Assembly: GCF_900178005.1 (NCBI RefSeq)
Contig: NZ_FXBS01000004.1
Coordinates: 248,001-312,000, forward strand
Source: Tuberibacillus sp. Marseille-P3662
GTDB lineage: Bacteria > Bacillota > Bacilli > Bacillales > Sporolactobacillaceae
Length of the DNA stretch: 64,000 nt
Direction: 5' to 3'
Shown: one piece after another, positions 33,087 through 40,851 of the stretch
Position numbering within the stretch: the stretch's first letter is position 1
Layout: the number at the start of each line of letters is the position of its first letter
The notes under the pieces: generated by a model
What the model was told of the DNA's origin: nothing
The model's database searches: none
What the model saw: only the letters and a program-made list of their open reading frames with translations
Position numbers and translations under genes: made by a program

Positions 33087-34406
33087 TTACCCAGTCACGG
33101 GAGTAAATAAATGGAGATAATAAAGAATGTTTAATAAGATACCTGTTAAAATAGCTGCTAGCGGATAAGCGGCTAGGCGAATGACAGGACGACCTGTCGC
33201 TTCGTTAATAAAGTACAATAATGCAAAGATTGTAAACCCAGTAAAGTTACCCATTTTGAGCACAGCTAAAGCTGATCCGATTAACAACGCAATCTCCATG
33301 ACTGTACTGATCGATGTCCGAATATTATCCGATGCTTCCCTTAATGAAGGGAATTTTTCTAGAACTTTACCTAATTTAGAAAGAGCTAGGACTTCCAGCG
33401 TCAATACAATCGCTCCGGCTATACCTGCCAATATAGGATTTGGCATTAAATATCCAACTGGAAATACGAAAGTTAAACCGACAACACCATATACACCTGT
33501 TGTCAGAGCTGTTGTTGCAATTAATGGAATGAAGCCAATCCCTCTTAAAAAGTCCGCCAAGGCAGCCTGTCTGATCAAGGCCTGTTCCTCACTGCCACTC
33601 CCAGCTGTATAGGCATCGTGTAACGTAAATACGGAAACCTCAGAACCCGCAAAGTAATGCAAATTTGAAACAATGGCTACTAATGCACCAACAATCGCAA
33701 AGAATGGTAAACCCTTATAAATGCGCTTAGTACGCTCTTCAAAAAGCGACTCTCCTTCGTCCATCGACGTCCCACTTTGATTTTTTCGATCTTCAGCTAG
33801 GGCAAATATAATAAGGATGATCACTCCGACAAACAGCTGCGCTGCTTCTGGTAAGAGTTGAATGCTTTCAGGCAATAATCCTTGTTCGATCACAGCACGA
33901 ATTAAAAGCACCACAGCCCCGGTTATAACACCCTTTTTCCATCCGAATTGGTATATGATTGCTAAAACTGGAAATAGTGCGAATCCTGCTAATACAGGTG
34001 AGCTCAATTCGCCAAGGGCGCCTATAAAATCGACCGGGAAAAAAGTTAAAGCCGTTTGTACAGCTGTTAATCCTGTTACGATCGCTATGCCCCACGCTGC
34101 TCCTAATACACCAGCGAGTATGGCCGATCCAGCAAATACACCTAGGATATCGGTCGGAAGAAATAACAACCACGGGTTCAATAGGCCAGTAGATAAAGTA
34201 AAGGATATCCCAACGGAAGCAATAAAACCGACACTTAAGCCAAAGGCAACTGAGGACATTTCCGCACGTTTCATACGACCTTCAATGTATTCCGGCATAA
34301 TGGGTCGCAAACCATCATTAAAAACAGCACGGCCGTAATAAGACAATAAAGCGGTTCCAGTGGTCAGCAAAGTTACTAATATTAACTTTGTTATTGAAAA
34401 ATCCAT
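33087..34406 (-). CDS. yhfT: YhfT-like membrane transport protein
   Basis: Predicted 439 residues with about eleven or twelve hydrophobic helices, starting MDFSITKLILVTLLTTGTAL, and conserved small-residue motifs such as SSVAFGLSVGFIASVG and FAGSAILAGVLGAAWG. E. coli YhfT is of similar length and is assumed to be the transporter of the yhf pathway, since the operon encodes no other permease. Ligand not known. Eight bases separate it from the upstream yhfU. Confidence 0.88.
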   Translation of the reverse strand: MDFSITKLILVTLLTTGTALLSYYGRAVFNDGLRPIMPEYIEGRMKRAEMSSVAFGLSVGFIASVGISFTLSTGLLNPWLLFLPTDILGVFAGSAILAGVLGAAWGIAIVTGLTAVQTALTFFPVDFIGALGELSSPVLAGFALFPVLAIIYQFGWKKGVITGAVVLLIRAVIEQGLLPESIQLLPEAAQLFVGVIILIIFALAEDRKNQSGTSMDEGESLFEERTKRIYKGLPFFAIVGALVAIVSNLHYFAGSEVSVFTLHDAYTAGSGSEEQALIRQAALADFLRGIGFIPLIATTALTTGVYGVVGLTFVFPVGYLMPNPILAGIAGAIVLTLEVLALSKLGKVLEKFPSLREASDNIRTSISTVMEIALLIGSALAVLKMGNFTGFTIFALLYFINEATGRPVIRLAAYPLAAILTGILLNILYYLHLFTPVTG

Positions 34407-34414
34407 GTTGATCC

Positions 34415-34780
34415 CTACCTTTTATTTTTTAATATTTCTTCAATGATCATTGGAACTGCTGTGTCAATTGACTCCACGGACATTCCGAACGCAACTTTCC
34501 CTTCCTGGACCAGTTTCTCAATCTTTTCTTGTTTAGGCCTCCCACCTGCTTTAGCTACTGTTGCACAGTTACTATAACCAAGAATACCTATCGGAACAGA
34601 AAGCGCTGCACCTCCACCGCTGTTACATGCCCCTAGATAGTAGTCAACCTGGTTTGATTTCACTTGTTTGGCACCCTCAAAGTCAGTAGAAACAATGGCT
34701 TCTACTTGATCGCCTCCAGCTTGTTCTATCGCTCTTTTCGTTTGATCCTTCTGCAAACCACCAATAACAATTTTAATCAT
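34415..34780 (-). CDS. yhfU: YhfU-like DUF2620 protein
   Basis: Predicted 121 residues, a complete DUF2620 protein: MIKIVIGGLQKDQTKRAI at the start, and VDYYLGACNSGGGAALSVPI in the middle, a glycine-rich loop that may bind a phosphate or anionic ligand. The fold is predicted alpha/beta. It is known only as part of yhf-type operons and has no assigned function. A GGGGAG site precedes the ATG. Confidence 0.87.
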   Translation of the reverse strand: MIKIVIGGLQKDQTKRAIEQAGGDQVEAIVSTDFEGAKQVKSNQVDYYLGACNSGGGAALSVPIGILGYSNCATVAKAGGRPKQEKIEKLVQEGKVAFGMSVESIDTAVPMIIEEILKNKR

Positions 34781-34833
34781 TTTACTCTCCCCTTATATAA
34801 AACTTATTTTGAACCTAGTATCTTAGTGACTTA

Positions 34834-35199
34834 TTACTGTTGATTAAACATTGCTAAATAGAGGGTAATATACCCTTCCTCAGCCCTCGTTGGATATGCA
34901 TTATAATTCCATAGACAACTTTTAAGCATATTTTGTGAAAATCGATATATTTGAGGATTGGCTTCGATTAATTCCTCCGTCTGTTCACTTACACCATCGA
35001 GAGGATGACCTTGGTTAATCCTCTCGACTGCAATGGCTAAATGATTCGTAAATGACCCGGCCGTTTCATGATTAACATCAAGTTGATCCATTTCTATTAA
35101 CGTTTTTAATTGTTCCTTGACGATTTTATAAGTTTCACTTGTGATTTGCTCACTACTTAAAAGTAAATCTAACCGTTCCTCCATCTCCTCTGACAGCAT
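34834..35199 (-). CDS. yhfY: YhfY-like PRD-domain protein
   Basis: Predicted 121 residues forming a single PTS-regulation domain: NHLAIAVERINQGHP carries the first conserved histidine region, while the second reads AEEGYITLYLA with Tyr where many PRDs have His. A stand-alone PRD without DNA-binding or PTS domains is characteristic of YhfY. It may sense phosphorylation by the PTS or act as a partner of YhfZ. It is the first gene after yhfZ, separated by 136 AT-rich bases that may hold a promoter. Confidence 0.85.
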   Translation of the reverse strand: MLSEEMEERLDLLLSSEQITSETYKIVKEQLKTLIEMDQLDVNHETAGSFTNHLAIAVERINQGHPLDGVSEQTEELIEANPQIYRFSQNMLKSCLWNYNAYPTRAEEGYITLYLAMFNQQ

Positions 35200-35335
35200 T
35201 TAGACTCCCCCAAATTTTGTAGGCGTTTTCAAAAATCCTTTTTTAAAGCCCTATTAATGTATAAAAGTTAAATGTTTCACCACCTCCTAAAAAGTTCAAT
35301 TTACGGTATTTAGTATATTAAAAGGAAAAATAGAT

Positions 35336-36268
35336 TTAGTATTGTGGAAATCTTTCTCCATTTTCTACTTTCCTTTGTACTCCCCTAACAATGCCCGCAT
35401 CTAATAGCGCCATTTGCTCAATGACTTCTGAACGCGTAGAATCAATAACAATAGTTGCCTCTGATGTCAGTTTAGTCAATTCTCTCGCTTTCCCGGATTG
35501 AAAGTCAGCAGAACTCAACATTTCAACGGACTGAACTTCATCCTTATTCCAAACGGCTGCGTCAATTTGTTTTTCTTTTAACATCTGAAACAGCTGCATG
35601 TAATTAAGATCAACTAAGGCAACATCTATTCCTTCACATTCATAAAGGGTACACATTGATTGGTCTGGTGAAGATCGGTCTATGCCTATTCTCATCCCAG
35701 ATTTAATCTGGGTATTGGAAGGATCCGCGAAAAAAACTTTGTGTCCCGATACATAAGTGCCAAGGCCAAATGATTTTATTATTTCAAGTCCTTTATGATT
35801 TTTAATACCATCCTCAGCCGCCATCCTGGATACAATGGCGAAATCATACCTACGAGTCTTAAGCGCTTCTAATCTTGTGCTCGCCCCTCTCATATAGGCT
35901 AAGCTAACGCGTTTGTTTGTGCTTCCAAAAGCATCAACAATTCCTGTAGCTAACCCCTCATATTTCTTAGAATACGGAAGCGGCATTGCCCCTATTAGTG
36001 GACCGATATCAGCAATATCCGAGAGAACGCTTACGTCCTTATTTAATAAAAAGGTACCTAGATGACCTCTTGATGCTAACTCAATGGCATCCAAACCTTC
36101 CAATAATTTCAGTGCTCCCTGGACAGTCCCTCGTCCCAATGACAACCGATCACAAAAGTCAGTGACTCTTGGAATTCTCTCTTGATTTTCAATTTTAAGT
36201 ATTTCTCTCGCAATATATTTTGCTGCCAAACCATTTTTGGAATACAAACTTTCCCACGTACGCGTCAT
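35336..36268 (-). CDS. yhfZ: YhfZ-like transcription regulator
   Basis: About 310 residues from the ATG at 36268 (AAAGGA nine bases ahead); in-frame ATG 36274 and TTG 36292 are alternatives. The N-terminal 70 residues are a GntR-like winged helix (RVTDFCDRLSLGRGTVQGAL, LEGLDAIELASRGHLGTFLL), and residues 85-300 a periplasmic-binding-protein-like ligand domain (GAMPLPYSKKYEGLATGIVD, FAIVSRMAAEDG). The AMPLPY-x3-YEGLA motif is the YhfZ hallmark. It is the presumed regulator of the downstream operon. The ligand domain may bind the pathway substrate. Confidence 0.88.
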   Translation of the reverse strand: MTRTWESLYSKNGLAAKYIAREILKIENQERIPRVTDFCDRLSLGRGTVQGALKLLEGLDAIELASRGHLGTFLLNKDVSVLSDIADIGPLIGAMPLPYSKKYEGLATGIVDAFGSTNKRVSLAYMRGASTRLEALKTRRYDFAIVSRMAAEDGIKNHKGLEIIKSFGLGTYVSGHKVFFADPSNTQIKSGMRIGIDRSSPDQSMCTLYECEGIDVALVDLNYMQLFQMLKEKQIDAAVWNKDEVQSVEMLSSADFQSGKARELTKLTSEATIVIDSTRSEVIEQMALLDAGIVRGVQRKVENGERFPQY

Positions 36269-36529
36269 ATCCATCGATCCTTTTGGTTTCAATATCCCGT
36301 TTTCTGTATATTAAACATACCATTTTAAAAATTGTCTGTAAAGAGTGAATATCGAATAGTCTAAAGATATCGTCTTAGGGGATTTGTTTACTGCTACTTT
36401 GATATTTAACTCATGGGTCCACTTGTTCTCTTACGAGTAGTGGGTTCTTCTCGTGTTTCATCTGCTGAATATGGAAGGGATACCATGTTTTTTATTATAA
36501 CAAACCTTTGTTCCTTTATTAACCAAAAA

Positions 36530-36565
36530 TAATCTCTGCCCTAATTCATTTTTAATTAGGGCAGA
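36530..36565 (-). terminator. Terminator after the D-malate/tartrate dehydrogenase gene
   Basis: TCTGCCCTAATT (36535-36546) pairs perfectly with AATTAGGGCAGA (36554-36565), 5 bases after the stop codon; on the minus strand it is followed by GATTATTTTTGG. Confidence 0.82.
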
Positions 36566-36570
36566 TCCAT

Positions 36571-37632
36571 TTAAGCCATCACTTTCAACCTTTGAATCAT
36601 CTCAGCTGTGACTTCTTTAGTTTTATACGATCCGCCGAGATCAGGGGTCTTGACACCTGCTGCAAGCACGTCTTCGATCGCGCTCATTAATGTTTCTCCT
36701 AATTCTGTCTCACCCAAATGGTCAAGCATCATTTTGGCGGTCCAGATTTGACCGATTGGATTAGCAAGTCCTTTCCCATAAATGTCTGGTGCAGAGCCGT
36801 GGACGGGTTCAAACATGGATGGGTACTTACCGTTCAAGTTAATATTGGCTGCTGGCGCAACGCCGATACTTCCCATGATTGCAGCACCTAAGTCCGTTAA
36901 AATATCACCGAATAAATTGCTACCCACAATCACATCAAAGGCTTCAGGTTTCGAGACAAGAAAGGCCGCGAGTGCATCTATATGGTTGGCCTCCGTTTTG
37001 ATATCAGGATATTTTACTGACATATCTTTAAAAACGTCATCCCAGAAAGGCATTGAGTGAACAATCCCGTTTGATTTCGTTGCACTCGTCACATGACCAC
37101 GGCGTCCTTCCGCTAATTGAAAAGCATAATCCATCGTGCGTTCCGCCGCTTTTCTAGTAAAGACAGCATTTTGAATGGCCAACTCGTCGGCGCCGCGATG
37201 AATACGACCACCAACCTCACTGTACTCCCCTTCACTATTTTCACGGACAACGATGAAGTTAAAGTCATTGGGATTCGCCAGTGGTGAACGAATGCCTTTC
37301 AGATTTTTCGCTGGACGCACATTGATCACCTGTTCGAATTCCCGGCGAATGTTAATTAAAAGTCCCCATAACGAAACATGGTCGGGAACCCGGGTTGGAT
37401 CACCAACAGCTCCCAGAAACACGGCATTATGGTTTTGCAGACGACTCATGCCATCTTCAGGCATCATCTGACCGTGCTCTAGATAATAATCACAACTCCA
37501 TGGATACCAGTCAAATGAAAACGACACGCCGCCATGAACTTCAGCCAGTGTTTCCAGAACCTCTACCGCCTCAGGCATGACCTCTTTACCAACACCATCA
37601 CCTGGAACGACTGCTATGCTGTACTTCTTCAA
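36571..37632 (-). CDS. dmlA: D-malate/tartrate dehydrogenase (decarboxylating)
   Basis: Predicted 353 residues, in the beta-decarboxylating dehydrogenase family. The NAD(P)-site and active-site motifs are present: VVPGDGVGKEVMPEAVEVL, VNVRPAKNL-like VINVRPAKNLKGIRSPL, FIVVRENSEGEYS, GSNLFGDILTDLGAA and FEPVHGSAPDIYG. The length and the SLWGLLINIRREFEQ segment match tartrate dehydrogenase/D-malate dehydrogenase (TtuC/DmlA; YcsA in B. subtilis) rather than LeuB. It oxidises D-malate to pyruvate and CO2, or related hydroxy acids. The start overlaps the stop of the MFS transporter gene by 4 bases, so the two form an operon, and the transporter may import the acid. Confidence 0.9.
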   Translation of the reverse strand: MKKYSIAVVPGDGVGKEVMPEAVEVLETLAEVHGGVSFSFDWYPWSCDYYLEHGQMMPEDGMSRLQNHNAVFLGAVGDPTRVPDHVSLWGLLINIRREFEQVINVRPAKNLKGIRSPLANPNDFNFIVVRENSEGEYSEVGGRIHRGADELAIQNAVFTRKAAERTMDYAFQLAEGRRGHVTSATKSNGIVHSMPFWDDVFKDMSVKYPDIKTEANHIDALAAFLVSKPEAFDVIVGSNLFGDILTDLGAAIMGSIGVAPAANINLNGKYPSMFEPVHGSAPDIYGKGLANPIGQIWTAKMMLDHLGETELGETLMSAIEDVLAAGVKTPDLGGSYKTKEVTAEMIQRLKVMA

Positions 37633-38831
37633 GAGAACGCCCTCCTTTTCAAAGATCCTTTCTCAAGTTGATACATTTTCCACATACAAAAAGTCGTTAC
37701 AACCAAAACAAGTAAACAACCTACAATAACGCCATCCCAATGCCATAGATTCCAAAACGGATCGAGGTAAAAAGGTCCCAGACTCCCGCCGATATAATAG
37801 GCAATCAAGTATAATCCCGAAGCACTCGCTTTTGCAAAAGCTGCCCGGCTACTCACCCATGAGCTGGCCACAGAATGGGCCGAAAAGAATCCGAAGCATA
37901 TCAGCAGTAAACCTACAATGACCGCAATAATGCTAGGTATCAAAGTAACTAGGAGACCCAGAACCATGATGGTGATCCCCATTCCGATCACAAATGTTTG
38001 TGAAAAATAAGCCGATAGTCTGCCGGCAATCGGCGAGCTAACCGTGCCTGCCAGATACGTTAAAAATAACAGTCCTAATAGCGAACTTGGTAGATGAAAA
38101 GGGGCACCGCTCAATAAATAAGTCGCATAATTAAACAAACCGACAAAAATAAAGAAATGCAAGCCACCTATGATGTAAGCCAATCTTAACTCTGTATTCC
38201 GCAGATGATGTCGATAGGTCGATAAGGCCTCGTGCCAATTCAACGGTTTTTTCACGAAATGTCGTGAAGCAGGCAATAATACAATAAACAATATTAAACA
38301 GATGAGACTGATTATGCCCATTGTAAGAAAGGCGACGCGCCAACTAAACATATCAGTCATAATACCACTTGTAATCCGCCCAAGCATGCCCCCAATCGTA
38401 TTGCCACTAATGTAAACACCAATGGCGACAGGAATCGCCTTGGACGAAAATTCCTCACCGATATAGGCAACAGCGAGCGAGGGTAACCCCGCTAAGCAGA
38501 TGCCTTGCAAAATCCGCACAATCAATAAACTCTCAAAATTGGGCACAAAAACCATCATCAACGTCGCCAATGTCGCCAGCGTCATCGTTGTGATCATAAT
38601 GCCCCGGCGGCCGATACTATCCGATATTGGGCCATAAAAAAATAAAGCAATGCCGAGAGCTAAAATGACAAACGACACAGATAAACTGGAAACCAACGGC
38701 GAAACGGCAAATTCCTCCGTCAACACCGGCAATATCGGTTGTGTAAAATAAACATTAGCAAAAATCACGAGCGAACCGAGACTTAATGCCAAAGTCGTTC
38801 GCCAAAACAGTTGTGTTTTCTCTTCAATCAA
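37629..38831 (-). CDS. MFS transporter (YnfM/YbcL-like)
   Basis: Predicted 400 residues with 12 membrane helices. The loop GPISDSIGRRGIMITTM between helices 2 and 3 is the classic MFS motif, and NVYFTQPILPVLTEEFAVSP with ISGNTIGGMLGRITSGIM match the drug:H+ antiporter-like YnfM/YbcL branch. Its ATGA overlap with the dehydrogenase gene suggests joint expression; export of a toxic compound or uptake of a hydroxy acid are both possible. A TTG or ATG at the N-terminus (MIEEKTQLFWRTT) serves as start. Confidence 0.87.
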   Translation of the reverse strand: MIEEKTQLFWRTTLALSLGSLVIFANVYFTQPILPVLTEEFAVSPLVSSLSVSFVILALGIALFFYGPISDSIGRRGIMITTMTLATLATLMMVFVPNFESLLIVRILQGICLAGLPSLAVAYIGEEFSSKAIPVAIGVYISGNTIGGMLGRITSGIMTDMFSWRVAFLTMGIISLICLILFIVLLPASRHFVKKPLNWHEALSTYRHHLRNTELRLAYIIGGLHFFIFVGLFNYATYLLSGAPFHLPSSLLGLLFLTYLAGTVSSPIAGRLSAYFSQTFVIGMGITIMVLGLLVTLIPSIIAVIVGLLLICFGFFSAHSVASSWVSSRAAFAKASASGLYLIAYYIGGSLGPFYLDPFWNLWHWDGVIVGCLLVLVVTTFCMWKMYQLEKGSLKRRAFS

Positions 38832-39021
38832 CAGTCACCACTCCAATGCTGTCCAAGCGACATAGCTGTCATCATCGATGTTATTCCAAGGAATTTTATT
38901 TTCCTTTTAAATTATACCACCACGGCTCATTCATAAGCGAGAGGTTCGAACGTCTTATATCAAGGCTCTAAATAACTCGTTCCCCGTTCCAATTTATTTT
39001 GTTATGGAACAAAGATTTCAG
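38832..39021. other. Intergenic region upstream of MFS operon and antisense RNA
   Basis: Together with the toxin module this makes a stretch of about 350 bases without a conventional gene. The part given here holds the MFS gene leader and AT-rich sequence with no recognisable element beyond an ATTATA box near 38917. Confidence 0.35.
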
Positions 39022-39050
39022 TTGTCCTCCTGCGACTTTTGGCATATAAT
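39022..39050 (+). promoter_or_regulatory. Sigma-A promoter of predicted antisense RNA 3
   Basis: TTGTCC (39022-39027), exactly 17 bases, then perfect TATAAT (39045-39050). Same spacing as the promoter of the related module at 10305-10333. Confidence 0.78.
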
Positions 39051-39056
39051 AGTCAT

Positions 39057-39200
39057 AGATATTCATATACTAAAAAAGAGCGTCGGTGCGCTAACACCGA
39101 CGCTCACGTACAGCCACATCCGCAAGATTTGCGGTGGCTCAGGATTAAGATGACATAGCCTTTCCACACCTAGCGCCGGCAGGAGGGCTATTTCTTTTTA
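39057..39200 (+). ncRNA. Predicted antisense RNA to holin-like toxin 3 (RatA-like)
   Basis: The predicted RNA of about 144 nt starts from the promoter at 39022-39050 and ends at a hairpin in which ATAGCC (39155-39160) pairs with GGCTAT (39186-39191), followed by TTCTTTTTATTT. It also folds GAGCGTCGGTG/CACCGACGCTC and AGCCAC/GTGGCT. It is convergent with the toxin gene and antisense to its whole 3' untranslated part and last codons. The same order of promoter, two hairpins and terminator is seen at 10305-10465, so the module is duplicated. Confidence 0.65.
39071..39105 (-). terminator. Terminator of toxin 3 mRNA
   Basis: A perfect 11-bp stem, GAGCGTCGGTG (39078-39088) with CACCGACGCTC (39095-39105); on the minus strand six T follow. 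Confidence 0.85.
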
Positions 39201-39274
39201 TTTGTGCCTGTCATAATCAACGCCACTAATGTTCCGAAACTCACCATTAGTACCAACGTTTCATAAACGGCCAC
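39188..39274 (-). CDS. Putative holin-like toxin 3 (type I toxin), 28 aa
   Basis: From GTG at 39274, with AAAGGGGGTG just upstream, a 28-residue peptide starting MAVYETLVLMVSFGTLVAL and ending in NKKK. This is a textbook holin-like small toxin: one membrane helix with a basic C-terminus. The antisense RNA (39057-39200) and a strong terminator complete a type I toxin-antitoxin module like txpA/ratA. The neighbours (MFS operon and csrA) are unrelated; the module sits at the junction between the flagellar cluster and the inserted metabolic islands. Confidence 0.75.
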   Translation of the reverse strand: MAVYETLVLMVSFGTLVALIMTGTNKKK

Positions 39275-39470
39275 CGCAACACCCCCTTTCTCTCTATCAA
39301 ACGACAGATTAATGGGGTGCCACCGCCCATCCCGCTTTTATGTAACTGTATATGATCTAGTATAACACAAAATAGCGAACATGAGTTCTATTGGAGCTGG
39401 ATTTTTTATCATATTTGCTAGATGGCCTTTTTTGTGGGTGTCTATAAACAACAGCCTGACGCATCACTTT

Positions 39471-39701
39471 CTACTTACCAAGCTGCTTCAACTGATCTAA
39501 GACATCCAGCGACAGTTGTTGCTGTGTCGCCTCATTATTAGCCTCTTGGATCGACATGTATACTTCTTTCCTATGGATGTCCACATGGTTCGGGGCATCG
39601 ATGCCAAGTTTGATTTGTTCACCGTCTATATCAACAATTTTAATCTCTATGTCGTCGCCGATCATAATGGATTCATTTTTCTTCCGGTTAAGAACGAGCA
39701 T
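39471..39701 (-). CDS. csrA: Carbon storage regulator / flagellin translation repressor CsrA
   Basis: About 76 residues from the ATG at 39701 (GGAGGGG ahead); the longer frame lies inside fliW. The protein reads [20 protein letters not shown] with the RNA-binding R/K pattern, and [17 protein letters not shown], the conserved second RNA-contact region. In Bacillus CsrA represses hag translation by binding two GGA sites in its leader; both sites exist here at 18401-18436. It overlaps the end of fliW by 14 bases, which couples the synthesis of repressor and antagonist. Confidence 0.96.
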   Translation of the reverse strand: MLVLNRKKNESIMIGDDIEIKIVDIDGEQIKLGIDAPNHVDIHRKEVYMSIQEANNEATQQQLSLDVLDQLKQLGK

Positions 39702-40137
39702 TGGACCCCTCCTTGCCCGATACAAGCGGATGTTTCGTCGTATAATCATCGGATTGGAGAACAATTTGCTTAGCTTCTTTTGTCTGATGATTAATTATGA
39801 CAGGAGCAATCAAATTGATGGTCGAGTCTTCAAATGGCTCTTTGATCGTTAAAATGGAATAAATCGTAACATCAAATTCTGATTCAATGGCCAATTGATC
39901 GATGGCATCTTCCGGGAGATCAAATGCGTAATCCGGATAGAACAAAAAAGGTGTCGTCATGATGAACGCCACCTCAGGATGATTGAGCGATTGCAACACC
40001 ACGAATGGGGACGCCTGCTCCAGCGGCAGCAATACAAATGTTGTCTCATGTTGGAATCCAGGGAGTCCATGATCAAAATGAATCGCTTCATCATGATTAA
40101 TCTCCATCTCACCGTGATACTTGGTCTCTATTGTCAT
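39688..40137 (-). CDS. fliW: Flagellar assembly factor FliW (CsrA antagonist)
   Basis: About 149 residues from ATG at 40137, with GAGGATG nine bases ahead; an ATG three codons earlier is too close to that site. It starts [13 protein letters not shown] and contains [20 protein letters not shown] and [17 protein letters not shown], the standard FliW motifs. FliW binds CsrA or unassembled flagellin, so CsrA is freed or trapped according to flagellin secretion. Its partners csrA (next gene), hag and fliS are all in the window, though hag lies 21 kb away instead of adjacent. Confidence 0.95.
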   Translation of the reverse strand: MTIETKYHGEMEINHDEAIHFDHGLPGFQHETTFVLLPLEQASPFVVLQSLNHPEVAFIMTTPFLFYPDYAFDLPEDAIDQLAIESEFDVTIYSILTIKEPFEDSTINLIAPVIINHQTKEAKQIVLQSDDYTTKHPLVSGKEGSNARS

Positions 40138-40203
40138 GGCACACATCCTCTATCATTATTTCTTCCCTCCAAAATGACGTTAAGGTGGGAAAGTCGTTTG
40201 TTT

Positions 40204-40773
40204 TCACACCGATTGATCAAACGTTTGTTTAACCTGTATATCAAGCTCCGGATATTGCCGCATATAGACGTTCACACGGCCGCGTTGAAAAGAAAACTGC
40301 GGTTGATTAATGTTGACACGTATCTCCGGTTGATGCGTTTGCCAACGAATATCAAGAGAACTAGGACGAGTATGAAGCTTAACTGCTTGAGATGGTGGTA
40401 CGGAACCAGTATCGTAGTGACCCTGTCGAAATGCATTTTCCACAGCTTGCGAGACGATGGGGTTTCCTGGAGTCTCAATACGCATCAATTGATCCCCTTG
40501 CCCCGCTCGACGCCGGATCCCTTCAAGCACGGCCTGTTTACCCTGATCAGCAGCATCCTTAATCCGAACCATCGCCGATTTTAAATTCAAATTATGCCAA
40601 GCCTGTGTCTGATCAATGGTCACTTTAGCCGGACGGCGCTTAACAGACATGTTTGCTGGCTGCTGCTTGATAGAAACGTCAGCCTTTTGTTGGTGCATCT
40701 GGACTTGCGGTGTTGTGGATCTCAGACCGATTTTTCCTTGTGTCGAATGCATCACAAGATGTGGCATCATCAT
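40204..40773 (-). CDS. yviE: YviE-like flagellar cluster protein (DUF6470)
   Basis: About 189 residues from ATG at 40773 (GGACGGTGAT just ahead); an ATG at 40788 is possible. It resembles B. subtilis YviE: MHSTQGKIGLRST-type start, KVTIDQTQAWHNLNLKS and GIRRRAGQGDQLMRIET, then GNPIVSQAVENAF. The repeated short motif P-x-(V/L)-x-(I/M)-x-x-(Q)-P gives a beta-rich pattern. The function is unknown, but it always sits between flgL and fliW in Bacillus relatives. No signal peptide is visible. Confidence 0.85.
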   Translation of the reverse strand: MMMPHLVMHSTQGKIGLRSTTPQVQMHQQKADVSIKQQPANMSVKRRPAKVTIDQTQAWHNLNLKSAMVRIKDAADQGKQAVLEGIRRRAGQGDQLMRIETPGNPIVSQAVENAFRQGHYDTGSVPPSQAVKLHTRPSSLDIRWQTHQPEIRVNINQPQFSFQRGRVNVYMRQYPELDIQVKQTFDQSV

Positions 40774-40818
40774 AGCATCACCGTCCATGAGAATATCCGG
40801 GGTTGAAATATCATGTTA

Positions 40819-40851
40819 AAGAAAAAGGCCGTTCCACTCTGGAACAACCTT
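40819..40851 (-). terminator. Terminator at the end of flgL
   Basis: AAGGCCGTTCC (40825-40835) pairs with GGAACAACCTT (40841-40851), with one or two mismatches; on the minus strand TTTCTTT follows. The stem begins at the flgL stop codon. Confidence 0.75.

Noticed and set aside
33181-34338. Long plus-strand frames opposite yhfT
   Set aside because: They are antisense shadows of the membrane protein gene, Pro/Thr-rich, without ribosome sites.
40214-40230. Second copy of the ATCAAACGTTTGTTTAA palindrome as an operator
   Set aside because: It encodes the conserved-looking end of YviE and has no gene start nearby; probably coincidence.
39895-40584. 229-codon plus-strand ORF opposite fliW and yviE
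   Set aside because: It is antisense to two conserved flagellar genes in intact frames and shows no domain or ribosome site.
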